Below, one piece after another: positions 4,960 to 5,137 of a stretch of DNA of 5,137 bases (positions are counted from its first letter, which is position 1; the number at the start of each line of letters is the position of its first letter). Both the position numbers and the translations under genes were made by a program. The stretch comes from CALMEC01 sp031376485 (GTDB lineage Bacteria > Actinomycetota > Thermoleophilia > Miltoncostaeales > Miltoncostaeaceae). The notes below the pieces were generated by a model. It had not been told where the DNA came from. It ran no database searches and saw nothing but the letters and a program-made list of their open reading frames with translations. The stretch spans positions 1 to 5,137 of the forward strand of contig JANMDV010000260.1 in NCBI GenBank assembly GCA_031376485.1, in the 5' to 3' direction.

Positions 4960-5137
4960 TCAGGCCGGCGTCGGAACAACAACGAACGGCCTGCGACCGT
5001 GGAGCCGGTACACCTGGAAGTCCCGGTCCAAGCTGAACACCTCGCGCAGATCGCGCGCCTCGGCCAACGCCACGAGCGTCGCGTCTGCCAGATCCATCGG
5101 TAGGTCGGCGTATCGCTCCATGAGCTCAGCGCTGCGC
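4960..5137 (-). CDS. PIN-domain (VapC-like) protein, C-terminal part; 5' end outside window
   Basis: Read on the minus strand from the right edge, an open frame gives 58 residues ending at a TGA (complement of 4960-4962). It begins RSAELMERYADLPMDLADAT, followed by LVALAEARDLREVFSLDRDF and QVYRLHGRRPFVVVPTPA. This is the classic second half of a PIN toxin: the R-Y-x-D-L-P-x-D-x-A-D-A block with its third catalytic acid (D18 of the fragment), then x-S-L-D-R-D-F with the fourth (D37), then Y-R-x-x-G-R and a final strand. By family length, about 70-80 N-terminal residues and any antitoxin gene should lie to the right of the window. It is of a different subtype from the VapC at 4473, so it is not a recent duplicate. 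It converges tail-to-tail with that gene. Confidence 0.85.
   Translation of the reverse strand, partial: RSAELMERYADLPMDLADATLVALAEARDLREVFSLDRDFQVYRLHGRRPFVVVPTPA

Noticed and set aside
4854..5036. 60-codon plus-strand frame at the right end
   Set aside because: It runs antisense to the minus-strand PIN fragment, which has clear catalytic motifs; this frame has none.
1..5137. CRISPR array, rRNA, or intact insertion sequence
   Set aside because: No regularly spaced repeats, no rRNA-like sequence, and no transposase frame was seen on either strand.

Overview
The window is high-GC DNA, uses GTG and TTG starts beside ATG, has few good Shine-Dalgarno sites, and encodes a class II (Mycobacterium-type) DAHP synthase and VapBC modules of a type common in Actinomycetota. 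I infer a high-GC actinobacterium. The MFS-plus-exported-protein pair and the VapB/VapC subtypes remind me of Thermoleophilia (Solirubrobacterales), but that placement is from memory and tentative.

Layout. (1) Positions 1-420 hold the 3' end of an OmpA-C-like peptidoglycan-binding protein. (2) Positions 421-720 have no gene but are rich in structure: a compact terminator-like hairpin, then an imperfect inverted repeat of about 170 bp, then promoter-like elements. (3) Positions 721-2525 form a two-gene operon: a 12-TM MFS exporter-like protein with an unusually long loop before its last helix, overlapping by 4 nt a small membrane-anchored or exported protein of unknown function. (4) Positions 2616-3992 encode a complete class II DAHP synthase, the first enzyme of the shikimate pathway, with all expected metal ligands. 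(5) Positions 3993-4251 are intergenic, with a hairpin after the stop and a possible short PIN-like relic. (6) Positions 4252-4847 are a complete VapB (ribbon-helix-helix)/VapC (PIN) toxin-antitoxin pair with a TTGA stop-start overlap. (7) On the minus strand, running off the right edge, is the C-terminal part of a second PIN-domain protein that is not an intact ORF within the window.

How the genes work together. The MFS gene and its small partner are almost certainly co-transcribed. vapB and vapC form an autoregulated unit, with a 9-bp direct repeat placed one helical turn apart over the -10 and start codon. The OmpA-like gene, aroG and the PIN genes look like independent units. Two start sites (aroG and vapB) have a good -10 hexamer 6-7 nt before the ATG, the signature of leaderless transcripts common in actinobacteria.

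Most unusual material: the long imperfect palindrome at 490-659, the exported partner of the MFS protein, the vapB direct-repeat operator candidate, and the clustering of PIN toxins. I see no convincing wholly new multi-gene system.
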